Source: Opitutaceae bacterium
GTDB lineage: Bacteria > Verrucomicrobiota > Verrucomicrobiia > Opitutales > Opitutaceae
DNA length: 64,000 nt
NCBI GenBank assembly: GCA_016795545.1
Contig: JAEUGX010000034.1
Coordinates: 17,092-81,091, forward strand
Direction of reading: 5' to 3'
The notes under the pieces were generated by a model. It worked only from the letters and a program-made list of their open reading frames with translations, had not been told where the DNA came from and searched no databases. Within the stretch, counting starts at the first letter, position 1; every line of letters starts with the position of its first letter. This document shows, in pieces, positions 29,530 to 39,634 of this stretch. Both the position numbers and the translations under genes were made by a program.

Positions 29530-30075
29530 ATGAACAAGTCATACGTCATTGTCCCGATCGTCCTTCTGGCCGTATTCGGTTTCTTCTACAATGTGGCCAG
29601 CAAGGAGATGAAGGCCAAGGAAGATGCCCGAATCGCCGCGGCGGCCAAGCTCAAGAAAGAAGAGGAAGACCGCAAGCGCGTCATCGAGGAGAAAGCCACG
29701 GCCGACGCCAAAAAGCGCCAGGATGAGCGCGAGGCCGCCGACGCCGCCAAGGAAAAGAAGAAGCAGCAGGATTACGAGGATGCCCTGAAAAAGCTCCGCG
29801 ACGAAACCGCTGATTACGCCTCCCAGGCCGATCGCCTCAACAAGGAAGCCAACGGGCTGGAGCTCCAGATCTCGCAGGGCCGCACGGACCGCGAGCGCCT
29901 CAACCGCGAAAGCCTCGCCCTGGCCAAAGAGGTCGAACTGGCCAAAATCAATCGTCGTAACGCGGAACTCGAAATCCAGCGGATGATCGAGATGCTCAGC
30001 AAGAAGCTCAATGAGAGCTCCATCGCCGCGGCTCCCCCGCCACCCCTGGCGCCGACCAATACTCCGGCCAAGTAA
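29530..30075 (+). CDS. Membrane-anchored coiled-coil protein (second of a pair)
   Basis: The 181-residue protein begins MNKSYVIVPIVLLAVFGFFYN, clearly similar to the preceding protein's anchor, and continues with a long Lys/Glu/Ala coiled coil to about 160 and a Pro-rich tail (AAPPPPLAPTNTPAK). It is the last gene of the TonB operon and is followed within 20 bases by a strong terminator. Function unknown; a periplasm-spanning partner of the first coiled-coil protein is my inference. Confidence 0.75.
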   Translation: MNKSYVIVPIVLLAVFGFFYNVASKEMKAKEDARIAAAAKLKKEEEDRKRVIEEKATADAKKRQDEREAADAAKEKKKQQDYEDALKKLRDETADYASQADRLNKEANGLELQISQGRTDRERLNRESLALAKEVELAKINRRNAELEIQRMIEMLSKKLNESSIAAAPPPPLAPTNTPAK

Positions 30076-30093
30076 CAACGTCCCGGTTTCTTC

Positions 30094-30123
30094 AAACCGC
30101 TCCCTTCCCGGAGCGGTTTTTTT
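30094..30123 (+). terminator. Intrinsic terminator of the TonB operon
   Basis: A perfect 10-bp stem AAACCGCTCC/GGAGCGGTTT with a CTTCCC loop is followed by TTTT, 18 bases after the last stop codon. Confidence 0.9.
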
Positions 30124-30449
30124 GTGCCCGCTATCCAAGCCGGGTTGATTTCCGATCATGCGACTTTCCGGGCTCCTGCTTCCTAAATCACTTCCCAAAG
30201 CCAATTAACATCGCAGTCGAACTTGGCGCGCAACCGCGGCGGCTCGCACGGGTGGAATGACCACCTCTTTCGCCCTCATTCTTCGGCATCTATCCGTCGA
30301 CTTGGCCCGGCGCTTGCTTTCCGCGCTTGGTCCTTCTTCCCGGTGGCGGGCGAGGAAAGCGACAGGAAAGCTCTCAACAACCGGTCCTGCTCGCTTGATC
30401 GCCCGCTAGGGGACGAACGCCAAACCAACAAACCAAAACCACCCAATAC
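30124..30449 (+). other. Porin leader and promoter region, 326 bp
   Basis: No coding frame is supported. It contains the sigma-54-type promoter described separately and a predicted leader of about 120 nt with a repeated AGGAAAGC motif (30353-30372). The start codon at 30450 has only an A/C-rich stretch before it. Confidence 0.5.
30303..30318 (+). promoter_or_regulatory. Near-consensus sigma-54 (RpoN) promoter
   Basis: TGGCCCGGCGCTTGCT matches the -24/-12 consensus TGGCACG-N4-TTGCW at every fixed position except A>C at position 5. The GG and GC elements have the correct spacing. Transcription would start near 30329, giving the porin gene a leader of about 120 nt. A sigma-54 promoter would need an enhancer-binding activator; none is encoded in this window. 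Confidence 0.6.
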
Positions 30450-31160
30450 ATGAAGAACAAAGCACTCATCCTCGCTGCGCTCCTCGCCGGCGGCTCGCTC
30501 ACGGCCCAGGAGCCCGCGACACCGGCCGAAGCCGCGACGTCGTCCTATTCGGTCACCGTGGACTTCCCTTACGCCAGCAAGTATGTGTTCCGTGGCATAC
30601 AGTACGCCGAAGGTTCGTTCCAGCCATCGGTCAAGGTGACCGCCGGTTCGGCCTATATCGGCCTCTGGACCAACCAGCCGGTGACCAGTAACATCGACAA
30701 TGAGATCGATGTCTTTGCCGGTTATGGTTTCAAGCTGAGCGACACCTGGAGCCTGGATGTGGGTGCCACCCTTTATTATTACCCGGAGCTCGATGAGAGC
30801 AGCGGGCTTGATGAAACCACCTTCGAGGGGTATGTCGGCCTGAACGGCACCGTCGGAGCGGTCACACTGGGCATCTATGCCTTCAATGACTTCACGCTGG
30901 ATACCTTTACGGTACAGGGCACCGCCGGCTACAGCATCCCCATGGGTGACAGCGCCTCGCTCAACCTCCTGGCCACGCTGGGCAACGTGTCTCCGGACGG
31001 CGGCGACAGCTACGTCTACTACGGGCTGGGTGCCACGATTCCCTACAAGCTGACCGATAGCGCGACGTTCAACGTCGGCGGCCAATGGGCCAGCCACGAC
31101 CTCGACGGCGTGGACGACAGCCATGTCTGGGTGACTGTCGGCCTGACCGTGACCTTCTAA
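30450..31160 (+). CDS. TorF-family outer-membrane beta-barrel protein (putative porin)
   Basis: The 236-residue protein has a signal peptide (MKNKALILAALLAGGSLTAQ) and then alternating amphipathic strands: VTVDFPYASKYVFRGIQY, ADSAYIGLW-type strands, SWSLDVGATLYYY and a C-terminal VWVTVGLTVTF ending in Phe, as outer-membrane proteins do. The opening 'SKYVFRGIQ' is typical of the TorF/Gcw_chp putative porin family. It is a single-gene unit between two terminators, with the sigma-54-type promoter ahead of it. The transported substrate is unknown. Confidence 0.85.
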   Translation: MKNKALILAALLAGGSLTAQEPATPAEAATSSYSVTVDFPYASKYVFRGIQYAEGSFQPSVKVTAGSAYIGLWTNQPVTSNIDNEIDVFAGYGFKLSDTWSLDVGATLYYYPELDESSGLDETTFEGYVGLNGTVGAVTLGIYAFNDFTLDTFTVQGTAGYSIPMGDSASLNLLATLGNVSPDGGDSYVYYGLGATIPYKLTDSATFNVGGQWASHDLDGVDDSHVWVTVGLTVTF

Positions 31161-31185
31161 GTCCGTCTCTTCGGCAAAGCCTCCC

Positions 31186-31219
31186 GCCCGCTCCAGCCCC
31201 GCTGGAGCGGGCTTTTTTT
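31186..31219 (+). terminator. Intrinsic terminator of the porin gene
   Basis: An 11-bp perfect stem GCCCGCTCCAG/CTGGAGCGGGC with a CCCCG loop is followed by seven T residues, 25 bases after the stop codon. Confidence 0.92.
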
Positions 31220-31282
31220 GCCCCAACCGCCTTGCTCCTGACAACCTATTGTCAGGAGTAAAGGCATCGGTCATGCGGCGGT

Positions 31283-34200
31283 TTGCCTTCCGCCTCAACC
31301 TCGCCTTTCGTCCTCGGAGTGCGTCCTCATTCCAGCCCAGCCCCCGAAGCCATCCGCCTGCGCGGCGTCCGCCAGAACAACCTGAAGGGCTTCGACCTCG
31401 ATCTCCCGCTCGGCCGCTACATCGTCGTGACGGGTCTCAGCGGCTCCGGCAAGTCCTCCCTCGTCTTTGACACGCTCCACGCCGAGGGCCAGCGCCGCTA
31501 CGTTGAGACGTTCAGCGCCTACACGCGGCAGTTCCTCGATCTGCTGGACAAGCCGCGCGTCGATTCCGTCGAAAACATCCGGCCCTCGATCGCCATCGAA
31601 CAGACCAACACGGTCAAGACCTCCCGCTCCACGGTCGGCACCATGACCGAGCTGACTGATTTCGCCAAGGTCTGGTTCTCTCATGTCGCGGAGTGCTTCG
31701 ATCCGGCCACCGGCGAAAAGGTCGAGGACGACAATCCGCGCACCATCTGGGCCAAGACCCACGCGGCCCAGCCGGCGGCGACCCTGCTGCTTTGCTTCCG
31801 GGTGGCCAAGCCCGACAATCTCAAGTGGCCGGAGGTGCTCACCAGCATCAAGGGCCAGGGCTACACCCGGGTGCTCGTCGCGGGCCAGGAGTCGGCCCTC
31901 GAACTGCACCGGATCGAGGACGCGCTCGCCAAACCCGCGCCGGCCGCCCTGCGCGCCGCCACGCAGCTTTTCGTCGTGCAAGACCGGCTGCGCATCGCGA
32001 CCGAGAACCAGGGGCGCTTCCTGGAAGCGTGTGAGACCGCCCTGCATTTCGGCCATGGCGAGATCCACCTGTTCTCGGCCGAGCCGCCCTACGCCGCCGC
32101 GGGCCACTACTCGCGGGGGCTGCACTCGCCGGCGACCGGACGCACGTTCCGCCCGGCGTCGCCGGGCCTCTTCTCGTTCAATTCCCCCCTGGGCGCCTGC
32201 CCGAAATGCCGGGGCTTCGGCCGGGTGATCGACATCGACTACCGCCTGGCCATCCCGGACCACTCCGTCTCGATCGACGACGGCGCCATCCGCGCCTTCG
32301 AGGGCGAGGTGTTCAGCGAATCCAAACGCGACCTGCTCAAGTTCACGCGCAAGCGGGGCATCCCGACCGACGTGCCGTTCGCTGACCTCACCGCGGAACA
32401 GAAGGCCTTCGTGATCGAGGGTTCGCCGGGCTACGACGGCGAGACCCGCCGCTGGCCGGAATACTGGTACGGGCTCAAGGGCTTCTTCCGCTACCTCGAG
32501 ACCAAGACCTACAAGATGCACGTGCGGGTCTTCCTCTCCCGTTACCGCGCCTACAATCCCTGCCCGGCCTGCGGCGGCGCCCGGCTCCAGCCCGAGGCGC
32601 TCTGCTGGCAGTGGCGCGGCCGCACCCTGCCCGACCTCTACCGCCTGCCCATCAGCGAGCTGCTGGCCCTGATCGACGACCGGGAGCCGAATTCCCCGCT
32701 CGCCTCCGGCCAGGCGGAAACGGCCGGCGGCGGCGCCCACAGCGCGGCGTTGGCCCGGGACTCGATCCGCACCCGCCTCCGCTACCTCGAACAGGTCGGC
32801 CTCGGCTACCTCACGCTCGACCGCGCCTCGCGCACGCTCTCCGGCGGCGAGGTCGAGCGGGTCAACCTGACCTCCTGCCTCGGCACCTCTCTCGTCGACA
32901 CCCTCTTCGTGCTCGACGAGCCGTCGGTGGGCCTGCACCCGCGCGACATCTCCCGGCTCATCGGCATCATCCGCACGCTCACCGACAGCGGCAACACGGT
33001 CGTCGTCGTCGAACACGACGAGGCCATGATCCGCGCCGCCGACCATGTCATCGAGGTCGGCCCCGAGCCCGGCGCCCGCGGCGGCCAGATCGTCTTCCAG
33101 GGCGCGGTCGCGGCCATGCCGCACTCCGCGGCCAGCCTCACGGGGGCCTACCTGTCGGGCCGCGCCCGAATCGATCCGCCCGCCCGGCGCCGGCCGGTCG
33201 CCGGCGAGGGCCCCGGGCCTGACCCGGTCCCCTGGCTGGCGTTCGCCCGCGCGACCAAGCACAACGTCCGGGACCTGAGCTTCCGGCTGCCGCTGCGGCG
33301 CCTGGTCTGCCTCTCCGGCATCTCGGGCTCCGGCAAATCGACCCTCCTCGACAACGTCATCGGCCAGGGCCTGCTCAACCAGCGGAACCTGATGACCGAG
33401 GACCCCGCCGAGATCGGCGCGATCACCTCCGACCTCGCGTTCTCCGAGGTCGTCCTGGTCGACCAGTCGCCGCTCAGCCGCACCCCGCGCTCGAACCCCG
33501 CGCTGTACTGCGAGGCGTGGGAGCTGATCCGCGAACTCTACGCCGCCACGCCGGCGGCCCAGGAGGCCGGCCTCAATTCCTCCAGCTTCTCCTTCAACAG
33601 CGGCGAGGGCCGCTGCGACCACTGCCAGGGCCTGGGCAGCGAGCGGGTCGAGATGCAGTTCCTCTCCGATGTCTTTGTGCCCTGCCCCCTCTGCGAGGGC
33701 CGGCGCTTCAAGCCGGAGGTGCTTGCCATCGCGTGGCAGGGCCGCTCCATCTCCGACCTGCTGGCCACCACGGTCGCCGACTCCCTGCCGCTCTTCGCGG
33801 AGCAGCCCGTAATCCGCCGCCGGCTCGCCGCCCTCGACGAGGTCGGGCTCGGCTACCTCACCCTCGGCCAGCCGCTCAACACGCTCTCCGGCGGCGAGTC
33901 CCAGCGGCTCAAGCTGGTCCGCTACCTGGGCGACTACGCCGGCAGCGAGGGCGCCGCGCCCGGCGGCGGCGCGCCGCCGCCGGCGCCCGGAGCGCTGCTG
34001 CTGCTGGACGAGCCGACGACCGGCCTCCACCGCCACGACGTGAAACGCCTGCTCGGCGTCCTGCAGCGCATCGTCGACCGCGGCCACAGCGTCGTCGTCA
34101 TCGAACACAACCTCGACGTGCTGAAGTCCGCCGACTGGATCCTCGAGATCGGTCCCGAGGCCGGCGCCCGCGGCGGCCGCGTCGTCGCCGAGGGCACCCC

Positions 34201-37144
34201 GGAGCAGATCGCCGCCGCCGACACCGCCACCTCCCCCTTCCTGCGCGAGGCCCTGGCCGAGCGCCCGGCCCCGCCCGCGCCGCCGGCCGACTCCGCCGGC
34301 GCGCCGCAACCCTCCCTCCGCCCCGCGGCCCTCGAGGTGCTGGGCGCCCGGGAGAACAACCTGCAGGACCTGTCCGTCTCCATCCCCCATCGCCAGCTGT
34401 CGGTCATCACCGGCGTCTCGGGCTCCGGGAAATCGACCCTCGCGTTCGACATCATCTTCGCCGAGGGCCAGCGCCGGTTCATGGAATCGATGTCGCCCTA
34501 CGCCCGGCAGTTCGTCGAGCAGCTCCCGCGTCCGGACATCGACCGCCTCACCGGCATCCCCCCCACCGTCGCCATCGAACAGCGGGTCACCCGCGGCTCC
34601 CGCAAGTCCACCGTGGCCACGATCACCGAGGTCGCCCAGTACCTCCGCCTCCTCTACGCCCGGCTCGGCATCCAGCATCACCCCGAGACCGGCCGGCCCG
34701 TCACCCCGCTGTCCACCGGCCAGCTGCGCCAGCTGCTCGCCCGCACCCTCGCCTCGCCGCCGGCCCGGCGGGCCCGGCACCTCTACCTCTGCGCCCCGCT
34801 CATCCGCGGCCGCAAGGGCCATCACGAGCCGATCGCCCAGTGGATCGGGAGGCAGGGCTACGAGCTCATGCGGGCCGACGGCCGGCTGCTGCGCGTGGAC
34901 ACCTTCCAGAAGCTGGACCGCTACAAGGAACACGACATCGAGGTGGTGGTGGCGGACCTCAAGGCGCCTCCGCCCGCGCGGACGGCGAAACGCGCCCCGG
35001 CCCCGCTCGACGCCGCCCTCGCCCTCGGCCGCGGCTCCTGCTTCCTTGTGGACCAGGCGGGCGCCGTGCTGTCGTGGTTTTCCACCACGCGCACGGATCT
35101 CCAGACCGGCGAGTCGTTCCCGGAGCTGGACCCCAAACATTTCTCCTTCAACTCCCCGCGCGGGTGGTGCCCGACGTGCCGCGGGCACGGGCGCATCTAC
35201 GACTGGATGCTGCGGCCCGACGAGGACGAGGAGCGCTCGGACGAGGTGGCCGACGCCCTGCGGGTCTTCGATCCCGACGATCCTTCCGCGCACGGCCGCC
35301 CCTGCCCCACCTGCCTCGGCGAGCGCCTCAACCGCGCCGCCCGCGCCGTCCGCCTGCCGCTCAAGCGCGGCGCCGCCATCTCCCTGCCGGAACTCACGCG
35401 GCTGACGCCCGCGGCCCTGCTCGCCCGCCTGCGCGCGCTCCAGCTCGACGCCCGCGGCCGCCTCGTCGCCCGTGACATCCTGCCCCAGATCGAGGAACGC
35501 CTCCGCTTCCTCGGGCAGGTCGGACTCGACTACCTGCAGCTGGACCGCCCGACGGAGTCGCTCTCCGGCGGCGAGGCCCAGCGCATCCGGCTTGCCGCCC
35601 AGCTCGGGTCGAATCTCTCCGGCGTGCTCTACGTGCTCGACGAGCCCTCCATCGGCCTCCACGCGCGCGACAACGACCGGCTGATCTCGACCCTGCTCGG
35701 CCTCCGGGACAAGGGCAACACCGTGCTGGTCGTCGAACACGACGACGAGCTCATGGAGCGCGCCGACCGCATCATCGACCTCGGCCCCGGCGCCGGCGTC
35801 CACGGCGGCCGCCTGCTCGCCAACGACACGCCGGCCGCCCTCAAGCGCAACGCCGCCTCGCTGACCGGCCTCTTCCTCGCCCGGGGCATCCCCCACCCGG
35901 TCCGCGGCAGCTACCGCCCGGTCGACGCGCCGGCGAAGTCCTCCCGGGCCCGGGGACGCACGGCCGACGGCTCCGCCCCGGACGGCTGGCTGGAGCTCCG
36001 CGGGATCACCTACCGCAACCTGCGGGACCAGCACCTGCGGCTGCCCCTGGGCCGCCTCACCCTGGTCTGCGGCCCGAGCGGGGCGGGCAAGTCCACGCTC
36101 TTCCGCGACATCCTGCATCCCGCGGTCGCCTGCGCCGGCAAGCGGAAGCAGGCCCGCCTCACCGGCCGCGAGTTCCTGCGCCACGGCGCCTTCGAGGCGG
36201 AGTTGTCCGCGGGATCGGACGCCGCCCCGGCGCCCCGGCCCCCGTTCCGGGAACTGCGCGCGGCCGACGGCTTCCGCTCGGTGATCGAGGTCGACCAGTC
36301 GCCGATCGGCAAGACCCCCCGCTCCACCCCCGCCACCTACCTCGGCATCTTCGACCTCATCCGCCAGTTCTTCGCCGCCCTGCCCGAGGCGAAGATGCGC
36401 GGCTACCGCGCGGGGCGCTTCTCCTTCAACACCGCGGGTGGCCGCTGCGAGACCTGCGCCGGCGCCGGCCGGATCAAGTTCGAGATGGCGTTCATGCCCG
36501 ACTCGTACCTGCCCTGCGACGCCTGCGGCGGCACCCGCTACGGCCCCGAGCTCGCCGACATCACCTGGAAACAAAAGACGATCGGCCAGGTGCTCCAGCT
36601 CTCGTTCGAGGAGGCGGCCGCGTTCTTCGACTTCCACTCCCAGCTCTCGCAGGTCTGCCGGCTCATGGTCGACTGCGGCCTCGGCTACCTCACCCTCGGC
36701 CAGAGCAGCCCGACCCTGTCGGGCGGCGAGGCCCAGCGCCTGAAGCTGGTCACCGAACTGGCCCGCGGGCTGCAAACCTACCGGGAGCGCTCGCGGGACA
36801 TCGCGATCCGCAACCTCTACCTGCTCGAGGAACCCACGATCGGGCTGCACCTGAGCGACTGCGAGAAACTCATCCGCGTCCTGCACGGCCTCGTCGACCA
36901 GGGACACACCGTGGTCGTGATCGAGCACCACCTCGACCTGCTCGCGGAGGCCGACTACCTCGTCGAACTCGGGCCCTCCGGCGGCCCCGGCGGCGGCGAG
37001 ATCCTCTACCAGGGCCCGCTCGCGGGCCTGCTCGGGGCCAAACGCAGCCCGACCGCCCCCTACCTGCGCGCCAAGCTGGCGAAACCGGCCGGCGCTGCGA
37101 AACGAACTTCCGCGGACGAAAGGCTGCAGGCCGTGAAAGCTTGA
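31283..37144 (+). CDS. uvrA: Double-length excinuclease ABC subunit A (tandem UvrA fusion)
   Basis: UvrA is the damage-recognition ATPase of nucleotide excision repair. A normal UvrA has about 940 residues and two ABC modules; this one has 1953 residues and four, so it is two UvrA units in one chain. Walker A motifs are near residues 51 (GLSGSGKSS), 677 (GISGSGKST), 1044 (GVSGSGKST) and 1597 (GPSGAGKST). Signature motifs [24 protein letters not shown] and LSGGEAQR are near 518, 868, 1426 and 1811. Zinc-finger CxxC pairs occur in both halves (CDHCQG..CPLCEG; CETCAG..CDACGG). Walker B of module 4 reads LLEEP, with Glu replacing Asp. The start is TTG 31283; GTG 31319 is an alternative. Long UvrA proteins are known in Chlamydiae and relatives. 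Confidence 0.93.
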   Translation: MPSASTSPFVLGVRPHSSPAPEAIRLRGVRQNNLKGFDLDLPLGRYIVVTGLSGSGKSSLVFDTLHAEGQRRYVETFSAYTRQFLDLLDKPRVDSVENIRPSIAIEQTNTVKTSRSTVGTMTELTDFAKVWFSHVAECFDPATGEKVEDDNPRTIWAKTHAAQPAATLLLCFRVAKPDNLKWPEVLTSIKGQGYTRVLVAGQESALELHRIEDALAKPAPAALRAATQLFVVQDRLRIATENQGRFLEACETALHFGHGEIHLFSAEPPYAAAGHYSRGLHSPATGRTFRPASPGLFSFNSPLGACPKCRGFGRVIDIDYRLAIPDHSVSIDDGAIRAFEGEVFSESKRDLLKFTRKRGIPTDVPFADLTAEQKAFVIEGSPGYDGETRRWPEYWYGLKGFFRYLETKTYKMHVRVFLSRYRAYNPCPACGGARLQPEALCWQWRGRTLPDLYRLPISELLALIDDREPNSPLASGQAETAGGGAHSAALARDSIRTRLRYLEQVGLGYLTLDRASRTLSGGEVERVNLTSCLGTSLVDTLFVLDEPSVGLHPRDISRLIGIIRTLTDSGNTVVVVEHDEAMIRAADHVIEVGPEPGARGGQIVFQGAVAAMPHSAASLTGAYLSGRARIDPPARRRPVAGEGPGPDPVPWLAFARATKHNVRDLSFRLPLRRLVCLSGISGSGKSTLLDNVIGQGLLNQRNLMTEDPAEIGAITSDLAFSEVVLVDQSPLSRTPRSNPALYCEAWELIRELYAATPAAQEAGLNSSSFSFNSGEGRCDHCQGLGSERVEMQFLSDVFVPCPLCEGRRFKPEVLAIAWQGRSISDLLATTVADSLPLFAEQPVIRRRLAALDEVGLGYLTLGQPLNTLSGGESQRLKLVRYLGDYAGSEGAAPGGGAPPPAPGALLLLDEPTTGLHRHDVKRLLGVLQRIVDRGHSVVVIEHNLDVLKSADWILEIGPEAGARGGRVVAEGTPEQIAAADTATSPFLREALAERPAPPAPPADSAGAPQPSLRPAALEVLGARENNLQDLSVSIPHRQLSVITGVSGSGKSTLAFDIIFAEGQRRFMESMSPYARQFVEQLPRPDIDRLTGIPPTVAIEQRVTRGSRKSTVATITEVAQYLRLLYARLGIQHHPETGRPVTPLSTGQLRQLLARTLASPPARRARHLYLCAPLIRGRKGHHEPIAQWIGRQGYELMRADGRLLRVDTFQKLDRYKEHDIEVVVADLKAPPPARTAKRAPAPLDAALALGRGSCFLVDQAGAVLSWFSTTRTDLQTGESFPELDPKHFSFNSPRGWCPTCRGHGRIYDWMLRPDEDEERSDEVADALRVFDPDDPSAHGRPCPTCLGERLNRAARAVRLPLKRGAAISLPELTRLTPAALLARLRALQLDARGRLVARDILPQIEERLRFLGQVGLDYLQLDRPTESLSGGEAQRIRLAAQLGSNLSGVLYVLDEPSIGLHARDNDRLISTLLGLRDKGNTVLVVEHDDELMERADRIIDLGPGAGVHGGRLLANDTPAALKRNAASLTGLFLARGIPHPVRGSYRPVDAPAKSSRARGRTADGSAPDGWLELRGITYRNLRDQHLRLPLGRLTLVCGPSGAGKSTLFRDILHPAVACAGKRKQARLTGREFLRHGAFEAELSAGSDAAPAPRPPFRELRAADGFRSVIEVDQSPIGKTPRSTPATYLGIFDLIRQFFAALPEAKMRGYRAGRFSFNTAGGRCETCAGAGRIKFEMAFMPDSYLPCDACGGTRYGPELADITWKQKTIGQVLQLSFEEAAAFFDFHSQLSQVCRLMVDCGLGYLTLGQSSPTLSGGEAQRLKLVTELARGLQTYRERSRDIAIRNLYLLEEPTIGLHLSDCEKLIRVLHGLVDQGHTVVVIEHHLDLLAEADYLVELGPSGGPGGGEILYQGPLAGLLGAKRSPTAPYLRAKLAKPAGAAKRTSADERLQAVKA

Positions 37145-37145
37145 G

Positions 37146-37184
37146 GCCGGAGGATCTTCCCCCCGCACGGGGACGACCTCCGGC
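37146..37184. terminator. Nested inverted repeat between convergent uvrA and tsaD
   Basis: GCCGGAGG (37146-37153) pairs with CCTCCGGC (37177-37184) around an inner CCCC-GCAC-GGGG. It lies just after the uvrA stop and could act as a bidirectional terminator, but neither side has a U tract. Confidence 0.35.
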
Positions 37185-37284
37185 ATACCGCCCGGGGAGT
37201 CCGGGTGCCGCTCTACCGCCGCGGACCCCTCCATGATTCCGGCTGCGCCGAAATCCGCCCGGGATCCCCCGCGAGCTCCGGCCC

Positions 37285-38334
37285 TCACCCGCGGCCGCGG
37301 CCGGACAGCTCCCGGCTCGGCGCTACGGCCAGGTCGAATCCGGCCTCGTCCAGGCCGCCCACTTCGCGCTCCGCCCACGCGGCAAAGGCGATCATGCCGG
37401 CGTTGTCGCCCGTGTGCCGGGGCTGGGCGCAGACGAACGGCACCCCGGCCTCCCGCGCGATCCCGCCCAGGGCGGCCTGCAAGGTCCGGTTGTTCGCCAC
37501 GCCGCCGGACAGCCCGAAGCTGCGGTAGGCGCCCCGCTCCAGGGCCAGGCGCGCCTTGCGCCCGAGCGCGTCGAACACCGCCCGCTGGTAACTGGCGCAG
37601 AGATCGGCCCGCCGCCGGACGATCTCGTCCGGTGGCATCTTCTCCAGCTGGTAGCGGAGGCTGGTCTTGAGGCCCGAGAAACTGAACTCCAGCGACGAAC
37701 GCTGCGCCACCGCCTTCGGAAAATCGAAGGCCCGCGGGTCGCCCCCGGCCGCCAGCCGCTCCACCTGCGGGCCGCCGGGATAACCGAGCCCGAGCAGCTT
37801 CGCGCCCTTGTCCAGGGCCTCGCCGGCCGCGTCGTCGAGCGTCGACGCCAGCGGCCGGATCCGGCGGCCGGCGTCAATCGTGAACAGCAGCGTGTTGCCG
37901 CCCGAGACCAGCAGCCCGAGATGCGGCAGCAGGCCCGCGAACGCCGCCTCGAACTCCGCCGGCTCGCGCGCGTGCAGGCCCATGAAGGGCGAGAACGCGT
38001 GCGCCCGCAGGTGGTTGACCCCCACCACCGGCCGGTTCCACGCCAGGGCCAAGCTCTTGGCCGCCGCCACTCCCATCGCCAGACAAGCCGCCAGGCCGGG
38101 ACCGGTGGTCACGGCGATCCGGGTGACCGCTCCGGGGCCGCCGGCCGGCAGGGCCCGCGCCAGCAGCGGGCCGAAATGCGCCAGGTGCTCCCGGCTCGCC
38201 AGGTCGGGCACCACGCCGCCATAGGCCTCGTGCAGCGCGATCTGGCTGTGCACCCACTCGTCCAGCCGGCCGCCCGCCGGATCGAAGAGGGCGACGGCCG
38301 TCTCGTCGCAGGAGCTTTCGAGCGCGAGGATCAT
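37285..38334 (-). CDS. tsaD: tRNA N6-threonylcarbamoyladenosine (t6A37) synthase subunit
   Basis: TsaD transfers threonylcarbamoyl to A37 of ANN-decoding tRNAs. The 349-residue protein opens MILALESSCDETAVALFD and has the metal-binding helix VNHLRAHAFSP (the usual HLEGH is HLRAH here, with both His kept), PHLGLLVSGGNTLLF, GEALDKGAKLLGLGYPGGP and the late SGGVANN. Length and order are standard. It starts six bases before the stop of the processing protease gene, in the same operon. Confidence 0.96.
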   Translation of the reverse strand: MILALESSCDETAVALFDPAGGRLDEWVHSQIALHEAYGGVVPDLASREHLAHFGPLLARALPAGGPGAVTRIAVTTGPGLAACLAMGVAAAKSLALAWNRPVVGVNHLRAHAFSPFMGLHAREPAEFEAAFAGLLPHLGLLVSGGNTLLFTIDAGRRIRPLASTLDDAAGEALDKGAKLLGLGYPGGPQVERLAAGGDPRAFDFPKAVAQRSSLEFSFSGLKTSLRYQLEKMPPDEIVRRRADLCASYQRAVFDALGRKARLALERGAYRSFGLSGGVANNRTLQAALGGIAREAGVPFVCAQPRHTGDNAGMIAFAAWAEREVGGLDEAGFDLAVAPSRELSGRGRG

Positions 38335-38340
38335 GCGCGC

Positions 38341-39600
38341 CTAGTGGCCCCGGGCGGCCAGCACGCCCGTCAGGACTTCCTCGGCGGCGGCCAGCTGGAT
38401 GTCCTCGATCCGGTCGAAGCCGAAGCGCTCGTTGAATTCCGCGGGGGCGGTGAGGTCGGGGCGGGACTGCTGCAGCCGGATCTTGGCCTCGTCGTCGGGC
38501 GAGACCTCGATCTCCACCTGCGGCTGGATGCCCTTCTCATGGATCGTGACGCCGCTCGGGGTGTAGTAGCGGGCCGTCGTCAGCCGCAGCCCCTCGCCAT
38601 TGCGCAGCTCGATCACGCTCTGCACCGACCCCTTGCCGAAGGTCTTTTCCCCCACGACCACGGCGCGCTTCGTGTCCTTCATGGCGCCGGCCACGATCTC
38701 CGCCGCGCTGGCGGTGCCGCCGTTGACGAGGATGGCCACGGGATAGGTGCGGCGGGCGTGCCCCCCTTCGGCGCGGTAGTTCTCCCGCGACTCGGGCCCG
38801 CGGCCCTGCGTATAGACGATGAGCTCGCCGGCCTCGAAGAAGGCGTCGCAGACCGCAATGGCGGCGTCGAGCAGGCCGCCCGGGTTGTTGCGCAGGTCGA
38901 TGACCAGCGCGCGCAGGTTCCGGCGCTCGAGATCCTCCAGCGCCGCGGCGAACTCCTCGCCGGTCCGCTCGCTGAACTGGGTGATCTGCAGGTAGCCGAT
39001 CCCGCCCGGACGCAGCACGGCGTTGCGCACGCTTTCCAGCCGGATCCGCTCCCGCTTCAGGGCGAAGTCGATGGTCCGGTTCTGCGCGGGGCGGAAGACG
39101 GTCAGCGTGACCACCGTGTTGGGCTCCCCCCGCACCAGGCGCACCGTTTTCTCGACGGAGGGGTTCTCGATCGGCCGGCCGTCGATCTTCACCAGCCGGT
39201 CCCCCCGCCGCACGCCCGCGCGCTCGGCCGGGGTGCCGGCGATCGGGGTGATGACCACCACCTGCCCGTCGCGCATCTCGACCTGGATCCCGACTCCCCC
39301 GAAAGCGTTGCTCAGCTCCTCCTCCGCCTCCTGGAACTCGTCCGCCAGCAGGAATTGCGAATGCGGGTCCAGGCCCCCGACCATGCCGTCGAGCGCCGCC
39401 CGCGTGAGGTCGTCATAGCCCGCCGGGGCCTCGCCCACATAGTTTTCCTTCACGACCTGCAACACCTCGCGGAAGTAGCGCACGTTCCGGTCGCGCTCGC
39501 GGTCGGGCCACCAGCTGGGCGCGCCGGAGCGCGCCGCGAACTGGGCGAGGCCGTAGCCCGCGAGAATCGCGGCCACCACGAGAAAAAGGCGTTTGGACAT
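38341..39600 (-). CDS. C-terminal processing peptidase (S41 family, CtpA-like)
   Basis: The ATG at 39600 gives a 419-residue protein with a hydrophobic N-terminal segment (MSKRLFLVVAAILAGYGLA), so it is exported. An N-terminal helical region is followed by a PDZ domain (about 95-180, GVGIQVEMRDGQVVVITPIAGTPAERAGVRRGD) and the S41 core with catalytic Ser in GGTASAAE (about 297) and Lys in GEKTFGKGS (about 320). It trims the C-termini of periplasmic proteins. It diverges from the MidA gene with only 34 bases between start codons. Confidence 0.93.
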   Translation of the reverse strand: MSKRLFLVVAAILAGYGLAQFAARSGAPSWWPDRERDRNVRYFREVLQVVKENYVGEAPAGYDDLTRAALDGMVGGLDPHSQFLLADEFQEAEEELSNAFGGVGIQVEMRDGQVVVITPIAGTPAERAGVRRGDRLVKIDGRPIENPSVEKTVRLVRGEPNTVVTLTVFRPAQNRTIDFALKRERIRLESVRNAVLRPGGIGYLQITQFSERTGEEFAAALEDLERRNLRALVIDLRNNPGGLLDAAIAVCDAFFEAGELIVYTQGRGPESRENYRAEGGHARRTYPVAILVNGGTASAAEIVAGAMKDTKRAVVVGEKTFGKGSVQSVIELRNGEGLRLTTARYYTPSGVTIHEKGIQPQVEIEVSPDDEAKIRLQQSRPDLTAPAEFNERFGFDRIEDIQLAAAEEVLTGVLAARGH

Positions 39601-39628
39601 GGCTTTCAGTGTGCACAATTGTTTGGGT

Positions 39629-39634
39629 TGGCAA
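39629..39634 (-). promoter_or_regulatory. TTGCCA -35-like box of the ctp gene
   Basis: Minus-strand TTGCCA (39634-39629) touches the start codon of the divergent gene at 39635. Spaced 17-18 bp, a very weak -10 (CACTGA/ACTGAA) would place the transcription start almost at the ctp ATG. Confidence 0.25.

Noticed and set aside
31295..37378. A 2027-codon open frame opposite uvrA
   Set aside because: Shadow frame produced by GC-rich third positions; its translation has no domain and is low in complexity, while uvrA on the other strand has all family motifs.
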